Shown here piece by piece: positions 45,793-54,900 of a stretch of DNA of 64,000 nucleotides (the first letter of the stretch is position 1; every line of letters begins with the position of its first letter). The position numbers were made by a program, and so were the translations under genes. This DNA comes from Bog-756 sp963699345 (lineage in GTDB: Bacteria; Actinomycetota; Acidimicrobiia; Acidimicrobiales; RAAP-2), in assembly GCA_963699345.1 (NCBI GenBank), contig CAVOTL010000005.1, forward strand, positions 930,001 to 994,000. Reading direction: 5' to 3'. The notes under the pieces are model-generated. The model saw only the letters and a list, made by a program, of their open reading frames with translations, did not search any database and was not told the origin of the DNA.

Positions 45793-45945
45793 GGGGCCAG
45801 GATGACAGACGGGCGGGAAACCCTGTCGGGCGGGCCGCTCCCGGTGGTCCGGGAACCGGTGGAGGCCGCCCGGTGGGGACGGCGGGTGCCGCGTTCGCTG
45901 CCGGCTGCGAGGACGGGGCGACACCGTGCAGTAGCTTGCAATTCG

Positions 45946-46698
45946 ATGACCGCCGCCGATCGAAAGCTCACCGAAGCTGCGTACTTCCGCCAGATCGGTG
46001 AGGCCGGTCTCATCCATGCCGCGACGAAGCCGTGGAGCGATCCCGAGTGCGCGCAGTACCTCCAGGAGATCGGGTCCGTGCTCGCCCTCTGTCCGGCCCC
46101 TCCCGGCAGGCTGCTCGACATCGGCTGTGGCGCAGGTTGGACGAGCGCCCTGTTCGCCCAACGTGGCTACCACGTGCACGGGGTCGACCTGGCGCCCGAG
46201 GCGATCGCGTTCGCCAAGGAGTTCCATCATCAGAACGGTCTCACGTTCGACGTGCGCGACTTCGACGAGCCCTGCCCGGATCCGGGGACGTACGACGTGG
46301 CCGTGTTCTTCGATTCCCTCCATCATTCATCCGACGAGGGACCTCCGCTGCAGTTCGCCTTCGACGCGCTCCGACCCGGAGGACTCTGCGTCGTGTGCGA
46401 ACCCGGCAGGGGCCATGCCGCCGCGGTGACCTCCCGGGAAGCCATGGACTCCTACGGTGTCACCGAACGGGACATGACACCGTCCATGGTGGTGGAGGCC
46501 GGGCGGGCGGCCGGCTTCCGGTCGTCCGCGGTCTACCCCCATCCCCAGCGGTTCATCGTCCCCGCCTATCGCCCACGGTCCGAGGCACAGTCGGCGAGGC
46601 AGCGGATCCTCCGCATGCCCATCGTCGCGTCGATCCGCGCGTTCTACGCGGCGTCGATCGAACGACGGCACTGGGGCCTGGTGGTGCTCACCAAATAG
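45946..46698 (+). CDS. class I SAM-dependent methyltransferase
   Basis: The 250-residue product carries RLLDIGCGAGWTSALFAQRG (motif I), HVHGVDLAPEAIAFAKEF (motif II) and YDVAVFFDSLHHSSDEG, the pattern of Methyltransf_11/25 enzymes that often act on small molecules or sugars. The C-terminal half has RPRSEAQSARQRILRMP and a helical tail. The ribosome site is weak. No biosynthetic cluster surrounds it, so the substrate is unknown. Confidence 0.85.
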   Translation: MTAADRKLTEAAYFRQIGEAGLIHAATKPWSDPECAQYLQEIGSVLALCPAPPGRLLDIGCGAGWTSALFAQRGYHVHGVDLAPEAIAFAKEFHHQNGLTFDVRDFDEPCPDPGTYDVAVFFDSLHHSSDEGPPLQFAFDALRPGGLCVVCEPGRGHAAAVTSREAMDSYGVTERDMTPSMVVEAGRAAGFRSSAVYPHPQRFIVPAYRPRSEAQSARQRILRMPIVASIRAFYAASIERRHWGLVVLTK

Positions 46699-46931
46699 GT
46701 ACTCCGAGTTGCTGATCGCTCGGGTGGAAGCTGGCCGACTCGACGGCACCCTCGACGCCTGGACCAGGACGTTCATCCACCGGAGCAACCATCGATCGCT
46801 ATCCGCGAGGCGGGCTTCCCACGTCTTCGCCCACACCGCAGAAGTCCGTTGCCAGAGCGACTCGGCATTGGTACGGTCAGCCACGCAGTTCATGTCCGCG
46901 GCGGGCGCGGACGGTGGTCAGGAGGTGGGAC
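46699..46931. other. intergenic region before the pentapeptide gene
   Basis: These 233 bases contain only the GGAGGTG ribosome site (46921-46927) of the next gene as an identifiable element. No gene or RNA motif is evident. Confidence 0.4.
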
Positions 46932-48872
46932 ATGGACCACATGACGCGGAGTGGCTCGTGGCGCCGGAGTGGGGTATCCGGCGGGGTCCGGGCCCTGGCC
47001 GGTTGCCTGATCGTGGCCGCCGGCATCGGCATCTCCCTCGGAGTGCCGGCGTCGACGGCGGGGGCCTCGAGCCCGATCACCGTCAGTTCGTTCAAGCACC
47101 TCGTAGGGAACGAGTCCGTCACGGTCTCGGGCTCCAACCTCGGGGCAGGTTCCGGGGCGTCCTTCGTGAGCGACGCGTCGGCGACCGTCAAGGAGTGCGC
47201 CGCCGCTCCCGGGTCGTGCATCACCCTGGCCACCGGGATCCCCGTGACAGCTGGATCCTTTTCGGGCGCAGTCGTGCTCGTCCGGTCGGGCGCGGCGGGA
47301 CCGTCGATCAGCGGAGAGCCCGTCTGTGGCGTCAGTTCCGTGGTCACGGCGGCATCGGGTAGTTGCTCTCTCACCGTCGTCGGCTCGCCATCGGGTACCT
47401 CGCTGTCCAAGTCGCTCTCGTTCAACTATCCGAGCATCAAGCTGAAGGCCGGCCCCAAGGGGGGCGGGTACGTCACGCTCACCGTCACCTCGTCGGCGGG
47501 ATTCCCGCTCGGCTCGGCGGACCCGGTCGAGCTTTCGGAGTGCGACAGCCAGAACGCCTCTCCCTCCGCTGAAGCCTGCGACGCGGCCAACGGAGGGGCC
47601 CAGGACGTCACGACGGTCGCCACCGGAGGCCACGCGGCTGCCGGCGCGGCCAACGGCAACATCGACGGGGCGGTCATCATCGAATCAGACGGCTCCGCCT
47701 ACGCCCCGTCAGGAACACCACAGGGCACCGACGGCGCCGGTGGCACGTGCGCGGCCGGGGCCACCTGTCATGCCGTCGCCGTCGATCAGGACAACCCGGC
47801 GCTGCGGGGCGTCACGTCCGTGAAGACGACCGCCCCCGCCCCCAACTGCTCCAGCGCCGGCCCGAACGTGGACATCGCCTACTGCGACCTGGCGGGGGTT
47901 CAGCTGTACAACTATCCGCTGTCCGGCATCGATGCGACCGGGGTCGACGCCGTCGGGGCCGGTCTCGGCAACGACAACTTCTCGTCGGCCGAAGCACCGG
48001 ACGCCGACTTCAGTGGAGCGGATCTGGACAACGGGAATTTCACGGATGCCAATCTGAGCGGCGACAACCTCACCGATGCGGATCTGTCGTTCTCCACGCT
48101 CACGGGTACCGATCTGGCGGGAGCTCAACTCGCCGGAGCGAACCTCGCCAATTCGACCTCCACGTCGATCGTCGGAGTGCCGGCGTCACTCCCCACGGGG
48201 TTCCAACTGATCGACGGCTATCTCGTGGGCCCCAAGGTCGACCTCGGCGGTGCGCATCTGACCGGCGCCGACCTGGCCGGCGCCGACCTGGAGAGTACGG
48301 GCCTGGACGATGCGGTACTGACCGGAGCCAACATCGAAGGAACGGACTTCACGAACGCGATGCTGTCCGGCGTCGTCTCCGGTGGTCTGACGGGGACGCC
48401 AGCAGTACTGCCGGCCAACTGCTTCCTCGTCAACGGGTACCTCGTCACCTACGACGTGAACCTCACCGGAGTCGATCTCAGCGGAGCGGTCATGCCGGGC
48501 ATCTCCTTGAACAACTCAACGCTGGTCGACGTCAACCTTTCCGGAGCGGACCTGGACGGGGCCTACCTGTCGGCCAATCTTTCCGGAGCTGACCTGTCAC
48601 GCGCCAACTTGTACGGCGCCTCGTTCTACGGTGCCGGAATGCCCAACGCCGACCTGGACAACGCCGTCACGACCTACGACGACTTTTCCTACGCGGACAT
48701 GGCCGGCGACAATCTCACCAACGACGACTTCACTGACGTGTCGCTCCTCGGGGCCACCCTCACCGGAGCCGATCTGGACGGTGTGAACTGGAACAACACC
48801 GTCTGCCCCGATTCCACGTTGAGCAACAACGACGGGAACACCTGCATCAACGACCTGACGCCGGAGAGCTGA
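46932..48872 (+). CDS. secreted pentapeptide-repeat protein
   Basis: The 646-residue protein has a signal peptide (basic start, then ALAGCLIVAAGIGISLG, cleavage near STAGASS). The N-terminal 300 residues are Ser/Gly/Thr-rich and Ig-like (ITVSSFKHLVGNESVTVSGSNL in part), with several cysteine pairs. From about residue 320 it consists of A(D/N)L/F-type pentapeptide repeats (DADFSGADLDNGNFTDANLSGDNL in parts), interrupted twice by a hairpin-like FQLIDGYLVG / CFLVNGYLVTYDV insert. Pentapeptide repeats fold as a square beta-helix. Secretion is unusual for DNA-gyrase-mimic members, so a surface or structural role is inferred. ATG 46932 follows GGAGGTG by six bases. Confidence 0.87.
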   Translation: MDHMTRSGSWRRSGVSGGVRALAGCLIVAAGIGISLGVPASTAGASSPITVSSFKHLVGNESVTVSGSNLGAGSGASFVSDASATVKECAAAPGSCITLATGIPVTAGSFSGAVVLVRSGAAGPSISGEPVCGVSSVVTAASGSCSLTVVGSPSGTSLSKSLSFNYPSIKLKAGPKGGGYVTLTVTSSAGFPLGSADPVELSECDSQNASPSAEACDAANGGAQDVTTVATGGHAAAGAANGNIDGAVIIESDGSAYAPSGTPQGTDGAGGTCAAGATCHAVAVDQDNPALRGVTSVKTTAPAPNCSSAGPNVDIAYCDLAGVQLYNYPLSGIDATGVDAVGAGLGNDNFSSAEAPDADFSGADLDNGNFTDANLSGDNLTDADLSFSTLTGTDLAGAQLAGANLANSTSTSIVGVPASLPTGFQLIDGYLVGPKVDLGGAHLTGADLAGADLESTGLDDAVLTGANIEGTDFTNAMLSGVVSGGLTGTPAVLPANCFLVNGYLVTYDVNLTGVDLSGAVMPGISLNNSTLVDVNLSGADLDGAYLSANLSGADLSRANLYGASFYGAGMPNADLDNAVTTYDDFSYADMAGDNLTNDDFTDVSLLGATLTGADLDGVNWNNTVCPDSTLSNNDGNTCINDLTPES

Positions 48873-48978
48873 CCGTCGAAGGCGCTCGGCCGTGCGGCGG
48901 GATCCGCGTGTCTGCGCGACCACTTGACCGCGCGGGCCACGACCTGGAGCAAACTTCCGCGCGTCCACAATGTCTCGC

Positions 48979-49003
48979 GACATCACAAACGTGCCCACGG
49001 CAG
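48979..49003. repeat. partial copy of tRNA-Arg 3' end and flank (left copy)
   Basis: These 25 bases equal 50315-50338 except for one extra A. The right copy covers the last 12 bases of the tRNA-Arg(CCT) gene (TGCCCACGGCAG, read on the plus strand) and its 3' flank. A further TIR-like TGTCTCGCGACAT adjoins at 48971-48983. It is a relic attachment site or IS end plus tRNA tail. Confidence 0.7.
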
Positions 49004-49031
49004 TGTCCTGGTTCAACACATAGGAAACGGG

Positions 49032-50318
49032 TGTCTCGCGACATAGGAAACACCGGTCCGTTGAGGATCGGGCATGTCGAGAGCCCGGTTGATCATCACC
49101 GCCGTCGTCGTGGAGGGCCGATCCCAGGCCGAGGTGGCCCGCACCTACGGCGTCTCGCCCGGCTGGGTGTCCAAGCTCGTCGCCCGCTACCGGGACGAGG
49201 GTGAGGCGGCCTTCGAGGCACACTCGAGACGACCCAAGCGCTCGCCCCGGGCGGTCGCCGACACGGTCGTGGGACGGATCGTCGAGCTCCGTCACGAGCT
49301 CACGGCAACGGGGCTCGATGCCGGGCCCGAGACCATCCGGTGGCACCTCGCCCATCACGACGGGATCGAGGTCTCCCGGTCCACGATCAGCCGTCACCTG
49401 GTCAAGGCCGGACTGGTCGAGCCGGCCCCCGCGAAGCGCCCTAAGTCCTCCTACATCCGGTTCGAGGCTGACCAGCCCAACGAGTGCTGGCAGTCCGACT
49501 TCACCCACTACCGGCTGGCCGGAAGGCGGAAGAGGCCCGACCCTGGTGTCGAGATCCTCTCCTGGCTCGACGACCATTCCCGAAAGGCGCTCCGAGTCAC
49601 CGTCCACCAGCGGGTGACCGGGCCCATCGTGGTGGCATCGTTCCGCCGATGCGTCGCTGACCACGGCATTCCCGCCTCCACGCTCACCGACAACGGCATG
49701 GTCTTCACCACCCGGTTGGCCGGCGGCCGAGGCGGTCGCAACGGACTCGAGACCGAGCTGGCCCGGCTCGGTGTGGTCCAGAAGAACTCCCGGCCCAACC
49801 ACCCGACCACCTGCGGCAAGGTCGAGCGGTTCCAGCAGACCCTGAAGAAGTGGCTGCGGGCCCAGCCCGTCCAGCCGAAGAACCTGGTCGAGCTCCAAGA
49901 GCTGCTCGATCGCTTCGTCGACGAGTACAACACCCGTCGTCCCCACCGGTCCCTGCCCCACCACGCCACCCCCGAGACGACCTATCGGGCCCGTCCGAAG
50001 GCCACCGCCGGGAGCCGGATCGCCGAACCTCACGACCGGGTGCGCCGGGACCGGATCGACGATGCCGGGGCGGTCACCATCCGCTACAGCGGCCGCCTCC
50101 ACCACATCGGGGTCGGTCGAGCCCACGCCCGAACCCCCGTGATGCTGCTCGTCCAGGATCTGCACATCCGGGTGGTCGATGCCGCTACCGGTGAACTACT
50201 GCGCGAACTGGTGCTGGATCCGACCAGGGACTACCAGCCGACCGGCAAACCAAACGGCCGGAAGCGAACGTGATTCGCCTCCGGCCGCAGGTTCAGATGT
50301 TTCCGATGTCTTGAGACA
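49032..50318 (+). mobile_element. IS481-family insertion sequence (1287 bp)
   Basis: The element is bounded by imperfect inverted repeats TGTCTCGCGACATAGGAAAC-A (49032-49052) and, on the other strand, TGTCTCAAGACATCGGAAAC-A (50318-50298), 18 of 21 identical, and holds one intact IS481 transposase. No target duplication is visible: the left flank (GAAACGGG) differs from the right (TCACAACG). The right end lies 8 bases from the 3' end of tRNA-Arg(CCT). Confidence 0.75.
49074..50273 (+). CDS. IS481-family transposase
   Basis: The 399-residue protein has an N-terminal HTH (GRSQAEVARTYGVSPGWVSKLVARY), an HTH_29/32-like second helical part with STISRHLVKAGLV, then an rve-type DDE core: D in WQSDFTHY, D in LTDNGMVF, E in GKVERFQQTLKKW. 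The intact reading frame and complete DDE triad suggest it could still be active. The C-terminus has a YSGRLHHIGVGRAHARTPV segment typical of IS481 transposases. Confidence 0.92.
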   Translation: MSRARLIITAVVVEGRSQAEVARTYGVSPGWVSKLVARYRDEGEAAFEAHSRRPKRSPRAVADTVVGRIVELRHELTATGLDAGPETIRWHLAHHDGIEVSRSTISRHLVKAGLVEPAPAKRPKSSYIRFEADQPNECWQSDFTHYRLAGRRKRPDPGVEILSWLDDHSRKALRVTVHQRVTGPIVVASFRRCVADHGIPASTLTDNGMVFTTRLAGGRGGRNGLETELARLGVVQKNSRPNHPTTCGKVERFQQTLKKWLRAQPVQPKNLVELQELLDRFVDEYNTRRPHRSLPHHATPETTYRARPKATAGSRIAEPHDRVRRDRIDDAGAVTIRYSGRLHHIGVGRAHARTPVMLLVQDLHIRVVDAATGELLRELVLDPTRDYQPTGKPNGRKRT

Positions 50319-50326
50319 TCACAACG

Positions 50327-50399
50327 TGCCCACGGCAGGATTCGAACCTGCGACGCACGGTTTAGGAAACCGACGCTCTATCCCCTGAGCTACGTGGGC
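50327..50399 (-). tRNA. tRNA-Arg (anticodon CCT)
   Basis: Reading from 50399, the 73 bases form acceptor GCCCACG/CGTGGGC with discriminator A, D-arm GCTC/GAGC, an anticodon arm with loop TTCCTAA, and T-arm GCAGG-TTCGAAT-CCTGC. The anticodon stem has a U-U mismatch at its base (27-43). CCA is not encoded. The 3' end faces the IS481 element. Confidence 0.93.
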
Positions 50400-50815
50400 G
50401 GACTATGGGGAAATACGCTGGAGAAGACCCCACAGAAACCTATCGGGCCTGAACCACCCAGAGGGCCAATGCCGGCTGCTGGTGGCCGGGCTCGTCACCC
50501 GGGAAGCGTCCCATCGGATCGCCGAGTCGTGTTCGTCGTCCCGACCGGAGGGGCGTCCAACTCTTCGAGCGACTGACCGCCGAGATCAAGGCCCTCCGCT
50601 GGCGACAATGGGGGGCACGCACCAAGCCAGAGTTGCGCGAGCTCACCCGTCTGCTCAATCTCGCCCGCCTCAACGGCGGGGCCGAGACACCATAGGTCCA
50701 GTCGGTCCCTGTCCAACGATCGTCTGGAGCGCGTGTGCCATCAGATCCCTTTCGCATCGACGTCCACCACCACACTGCCCAAGCTCCTCCGCTGTCCGAG
50801 GGACCAACAGTTAGT
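50400..50815. other. intergenic region with possible gene remnant
   Basis: Most of these 416 bases hold no gene. On the plus strand 50552-50695 reads as a plausible protein tail (GVQLFERLTAEIKALRWRQW, then KPELRELTRLLNLARLNGGAETP, stop) without a start codon or ribosome site, and may be the truncated end of a lost gene. The part next to the lipoprotein gene is AT-rich. Confidence 0.35.
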
Positions 50816-51331
50816 TCATTTAATTGAAGGGACGTCATCGTGAGTGAATATTCTCCTCAGGATCGCGTCACTCAATTTTTCCGGATCCTCGAGAGCCGCC
50901 GTCACCGATACGGAATATGCCAATGAGTTATGACTCGCCAGCAAGCGGCCCCCTCCTCCGGCGCCACGGGGATAAGGCAGCCATAGCGTCGGTGTTCCCG
51001 CAATTGGCTTGACAATCGCTCCAGGGATCTCTTCGGATGATGCCCAGGCGCTCTGCTCTCTGTTCACTGCATTTTCTCCCACAAACCTGTCTACGGTGAC
51101 CACCGGGACGCCTTGGGCGAAGTACGTGCACTCACCCGTTTCGCCCTTCCGCGCAACGCCGGTAACCCGCTTCCCGACGATGGACGTCATCTGCTGCGAG
51201 GACACAAGAGAGCAGGTGCCCGTGGCCTCCAGCTGTTGACCAGGAGGATGGGTCACTCCACATGACGCCGTGAGCCACATGAACTGAAACGCTGCCATGA
51301 AACCTGCGAACTTCAGGCAACACTTCCGCAA
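50816..51331 (-). CDS. predicted lipoprotein, candidate immunity protein for the RHS toxin
   Basis: The 171-residue product, read from TTG 51331, begins MRKCCLKFAGFMAAFQFMWL then TASCG, a lipoprotein signal with the lipobox cysteine. Mature features are CSLVSSQQMTSIVGKRV and TGECTYFAQGVPVVTVD, resembling DUF3558-type actinobacterial lipoproteins (two cysteines spaced about 30-35 residues apart). GGGAGGAG lies about 10 bases before the TTG. It overlaps the RHS gene end by 19 bases and is low in GC (42% in 50821-50880), like the RHS tip. I infer an immunity protein displayed on the outer face of the membrane. Confidence 0.72.
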   Translation of the reverse strand: MRKCCLKFAGFMAAFQFMWLTASCGVTHPPGQQLEATGTCSLVSSQQMTSIVGKRVTGVARKGETGECTYFAQGVPVVTVDRFVGENAVNREQSAWASSEEIPGAIVKPIAGTPTLWLPYPRGAGGGGRLLASHNSLAYSVSVTAALEDPEKLSDAILRRIFTHDDVPSIK

Positions 51332-51918
51332 TTCTGAGCCACTCCTCCCGAGGTCACCGACGATGTCAATCCGATGTTGATCAGGTGCTGCAGCCAATCG
51401 GGAATTCTTGCCTCCGACTCGTATTCGGATTGGAGGCCATCGATGAAGTGCTGGCCAACTTCAAAAAGCGTCTTGTACATATTCTGAATCATGAACGCGA
51501 CACTCCCTTCCCTCGAAGAAATTCCTTCCCCGTTAGCCGTGGGCAATTCATTTGCGTACCACTGGTAGAGCTGCGGAGTGACGCTTCCGGAGAAGTTATC
51601 GTAGAGTGAAGAATTGAGTGTCCCGACCGTAAAGCAAAGGAACTGAGCTACCGCAGTTCCGCTGAAACCTTGACAAGCGTTCTCCACATTTGGGTCGGGG
51701 GACACGAGCAAACGATTGTCAGACCACGAATCTCCATAGCCATATAGGCCGTTCCACAGAGTCGTGAGAGCACTGACCACTATTTTGGGATTCATCTGCG
51801 ACGTCATTCCGCTAACTTGATTAAGAAATGGCGTGTACACCTCAAGAGTCGAGGGAGTGTTTGGGATTCTGGCGAATATTGGATCCGCCTTTATCGCGGT
51901 GAATCGTCCTGAATAGTT
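51313..51918 (-). other. low-GC C-terminal toxin tip of the RHS protein
   Basis: After DPSGQ the sequence NYSGRFTAIKADPIFARIP begins a tip of about 201 residues, rich in Asn/Ser/aromatics (LNSSLYDNFSGSVTPQLYQW) and with helical IQNMYKTLFEVGQHFIDGL. Hand counts give 47% GC (51421-51480) and 52% (51841-51900) against 72% (52021-52080). No nuclease or other catalytic motif is apparent to me. Confidence 0.7.
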
Positions 51919-54900
51919 TTGTCCACTGGGATCACTCCCATCCACGGGATCCCCGTCCGTGTACGAATACGCCTGATCGGTCTGACTGAAGGCGGGATCC
52001 CAGGTCGTGAAGTTGCCCGTCTGGGTGTCGTACCAGCGGGCCCGCATGTCGTACAGGCCCCCCGACTGGGTGGGACCGTCCTCGTACTGTCCCGCGTAGC
52101 CGAACGGCGAGCCCTGCACGCCGAAGGCCAGGTTTCCGAAGGCGTCGAACCCGTAGTAGTCGATCTGTTGACCGGCGGAGTCGGTGATGAGCCACGTCGA
52201 GTCCGCGGCGGTGTAGGTCAGGTACTGAGGATTGTCCGTCGGCGGAGTCGAGCTGATGTTGATCTGCTCGACCGGCTCCCCCGAGGGTCCGTAGATGTAG
52301 TCGTCGGTTCCGTCGGACAGGAGTTGCGGGAGCGAACCCGTCCGATCCCAGGTGTCGTCCGAAGCCTGGGCTCCCACCTGATACAGGAGGGCCTCCCCAT
52401 CGTTGTCCACCGCGACGCAGCTCGACTCGGATGCACAGGAGACGGATTCGAGTGCGTGGGACCCGTCGACATCCGTCGCGCCGGACCAACTGCCGAAGGT
52501 CAGGCTGAGCCCGTTCCCGTCGGCGTCAGTGGCCTTGCAGAACGAGGTGTCGACGCACATGACGGATTCGAGTGCCTTCGAGCCGTCGACGTCCGACACG
52601 TGCCACTGCGAGGCGGCGTAGGTCCCGGCATGGCTGTAGACCGCCCCGTTGCCGTTGGCGTCGACGGCGACACAGAAGGTCGGACTCGAGCACGACACCG
52701 AGTCCAAGGTGTGCGTCGAGTCCACCCGGACCGGGGCCGACCAGCCGGTGCCGGCGGCATAGGTGAGCACTCCACCTTTGGCCCCCACGGCCACGCAGAA
52801 CGTCGCCGTCGGGCACGACACGCTGTTGATCTTGCCCTTGCCCCCCGGATCGCCGACCAGGGTGAGACTCGATCCGTCGTAGGAGTACGCTTCACCGTCC
52901 ACTCCCACCGCCGCACAGAAGGTGGGGCTCACACAGGACACCGATTCCAGGGTGTGGCCCTTGGGGATCCCGACATCCCCCGACCACGACGTGCCGTTGT
53001 AGACGTAGGCATCCCCCGAGTTGCCCACCGCCAGGCAGAACGTCGTCGACGGGCAGGAGATGCTCTCCATCACCAGTTTGGTCTTGGGCTGGATGTAGGC
53101 CGGATACGACCAACCCGTACCGTTGTAGATCATGAACTTTCCGCCGTTGTCGACGGCCAGGCAGAAGGAGGCGCTCGGACACGAGACATGGTCGATCGCC
53201 TTTGCCTTGTCGACCGCGCTGGCGGCGCCCCAGGTCGCCCTCCCTTTGCCCGACACCAGGCCGTCACCGGAGTACCGGTAGCCCTGTCCTGTCGTCGACG
53301 AGGACGTCATCTCACCGATCTGATTGTAGGTCGACGTCGAGATGGGCACATCGGATGGCGTCGTGGTCGACGTCCGGTCGCCGAGACTGTCGAAGTTGTA
53401 GCTGACCGCATCCGCCGAACCAGTGGCCGGGATCTGGGACAGCAGCATGCCGTTCTGGTCCAGGTCGTTGGTGTACGTGTCGAATCCGCCCGAGGTGTCG
53501 AAGTTGGAGATCTCGGTGAGATTGCCGGCGGGGTCGTAGGCGTAGTCGTCGGGCAGCGTCGTCTGCGTGGTGACCTGGGGGGTCGTCCCCTCGTACACGA
53601 GGCGACCCGCTGCGTCGTAGGAGTAGTCCCGCTGGTACGAAGGTGCCGAGGAACACGACGCCGCATACGACTGTGAATCCGACGTCAACTGTCCGTCCGG
53701 ATTCCGGGACCCTCCTGCTCCGCTGAACGACTGGACGAGCGTCTCGGGTGACGAGGAGCATGACTGGGCGATCGTCGAGGTGGCGGACGAGTTCTCGTTG
53801 GCCGCGTCATAGGCGAACTGGGTGCTACTCGTCCCCGAGGGGTTGGACCGGTCTCCCCGTTCGCCTGGCCCGTCTCGTTCCCATTGGCGTCGTAGCTGAA
53901 ACCGACGCTCGTGCCCAGCCAGTCCGAGACCGAGGTCATGTTGCCGTAGGCGTCGTAGGAGTAGTTCGCGGTGGGCGAGTTCTGGGTCCCGTACGAGGGG
54001 TAGCTCACCGAGGAGCGCACCCCCGTGGAGAAGTACCCGTAGGAAGTGGTGTTGCTGCTCAATCCACTCCCGGGGGCAGCCACGAACTGCTGTTGGGTCT
54101 CGTCGCCGTCGGCGTCCCGCGCATAGGTCGTGGTGCCCGTTCCGTCCGTCATCGAGACGACCGAATTGTCGCCGCCGTAGGTGTAGGTCGTCGTCGCCGG
54201 AGTGGAGTATCCGGGCGCCGTGTCCGAATACGACGTGTTCGTCAGATTCGATGACGCGTCGTAGATATCCGTCGTGGTACCCGCCGGCGTCGTCTTGGTG
54301 TCCACCAGGTCGCCCGGATAGTAGGTGTACGTGGTGGTGTTCTGTCCGAAATCGGTGAGCGGGGGATCCTGTTCTTCGTACAGGTCGTCATTCGATCCGC
54401 CGTTCGGTGGTGCGGACGAAGCACAGCCACTGCCGTAGTAGCAGTAGAAGGTAGCCACCCCGTCAGGATTGACCGTCTCGATCTTGTTCCCGGCCGGGTC
54501 GTAGGCGTACGTGGTCGTGTTGCCGTCCGCATCCGTGGTCGACAGCGTCTCGCCACCGGGGCTGAACGTGGTGGTAGAGGTCCCGGTGACATGGGCGGCT
54601 CCCGGAGCCGGGCACACGACCCCGTGGGCGGCGTTGGTCGGGTCCACCGTGCAGTAGGTGCGCTGATCAGCGTCGACGGCGGTGACCGTGGTCTGTACGT
54701 CCGGATCCGTGGTCTGTACCTCCGTTCCATCGGCGTTGTGGAACGTCGTCGTGACATCGTCGAACTGCGTCGGTCCCGGCGTCGTGGAATACACCGAGGC
54801 CGGAGCCGGTGGTGTCGAGATCCACCCCGGCTGCCACGGTGCGCACTGTCCGGCGGTCGGTTGCCCGGCGGTGGCGTTGGCCGACATCGAGCAGTAGACG

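Noticed and set aside
46327..46893. Minus-strand frame opposite the methyltransferase end
   Set aside because: Shadow of the methyltransferase gene plus non-coding spacer; no motif or good start.
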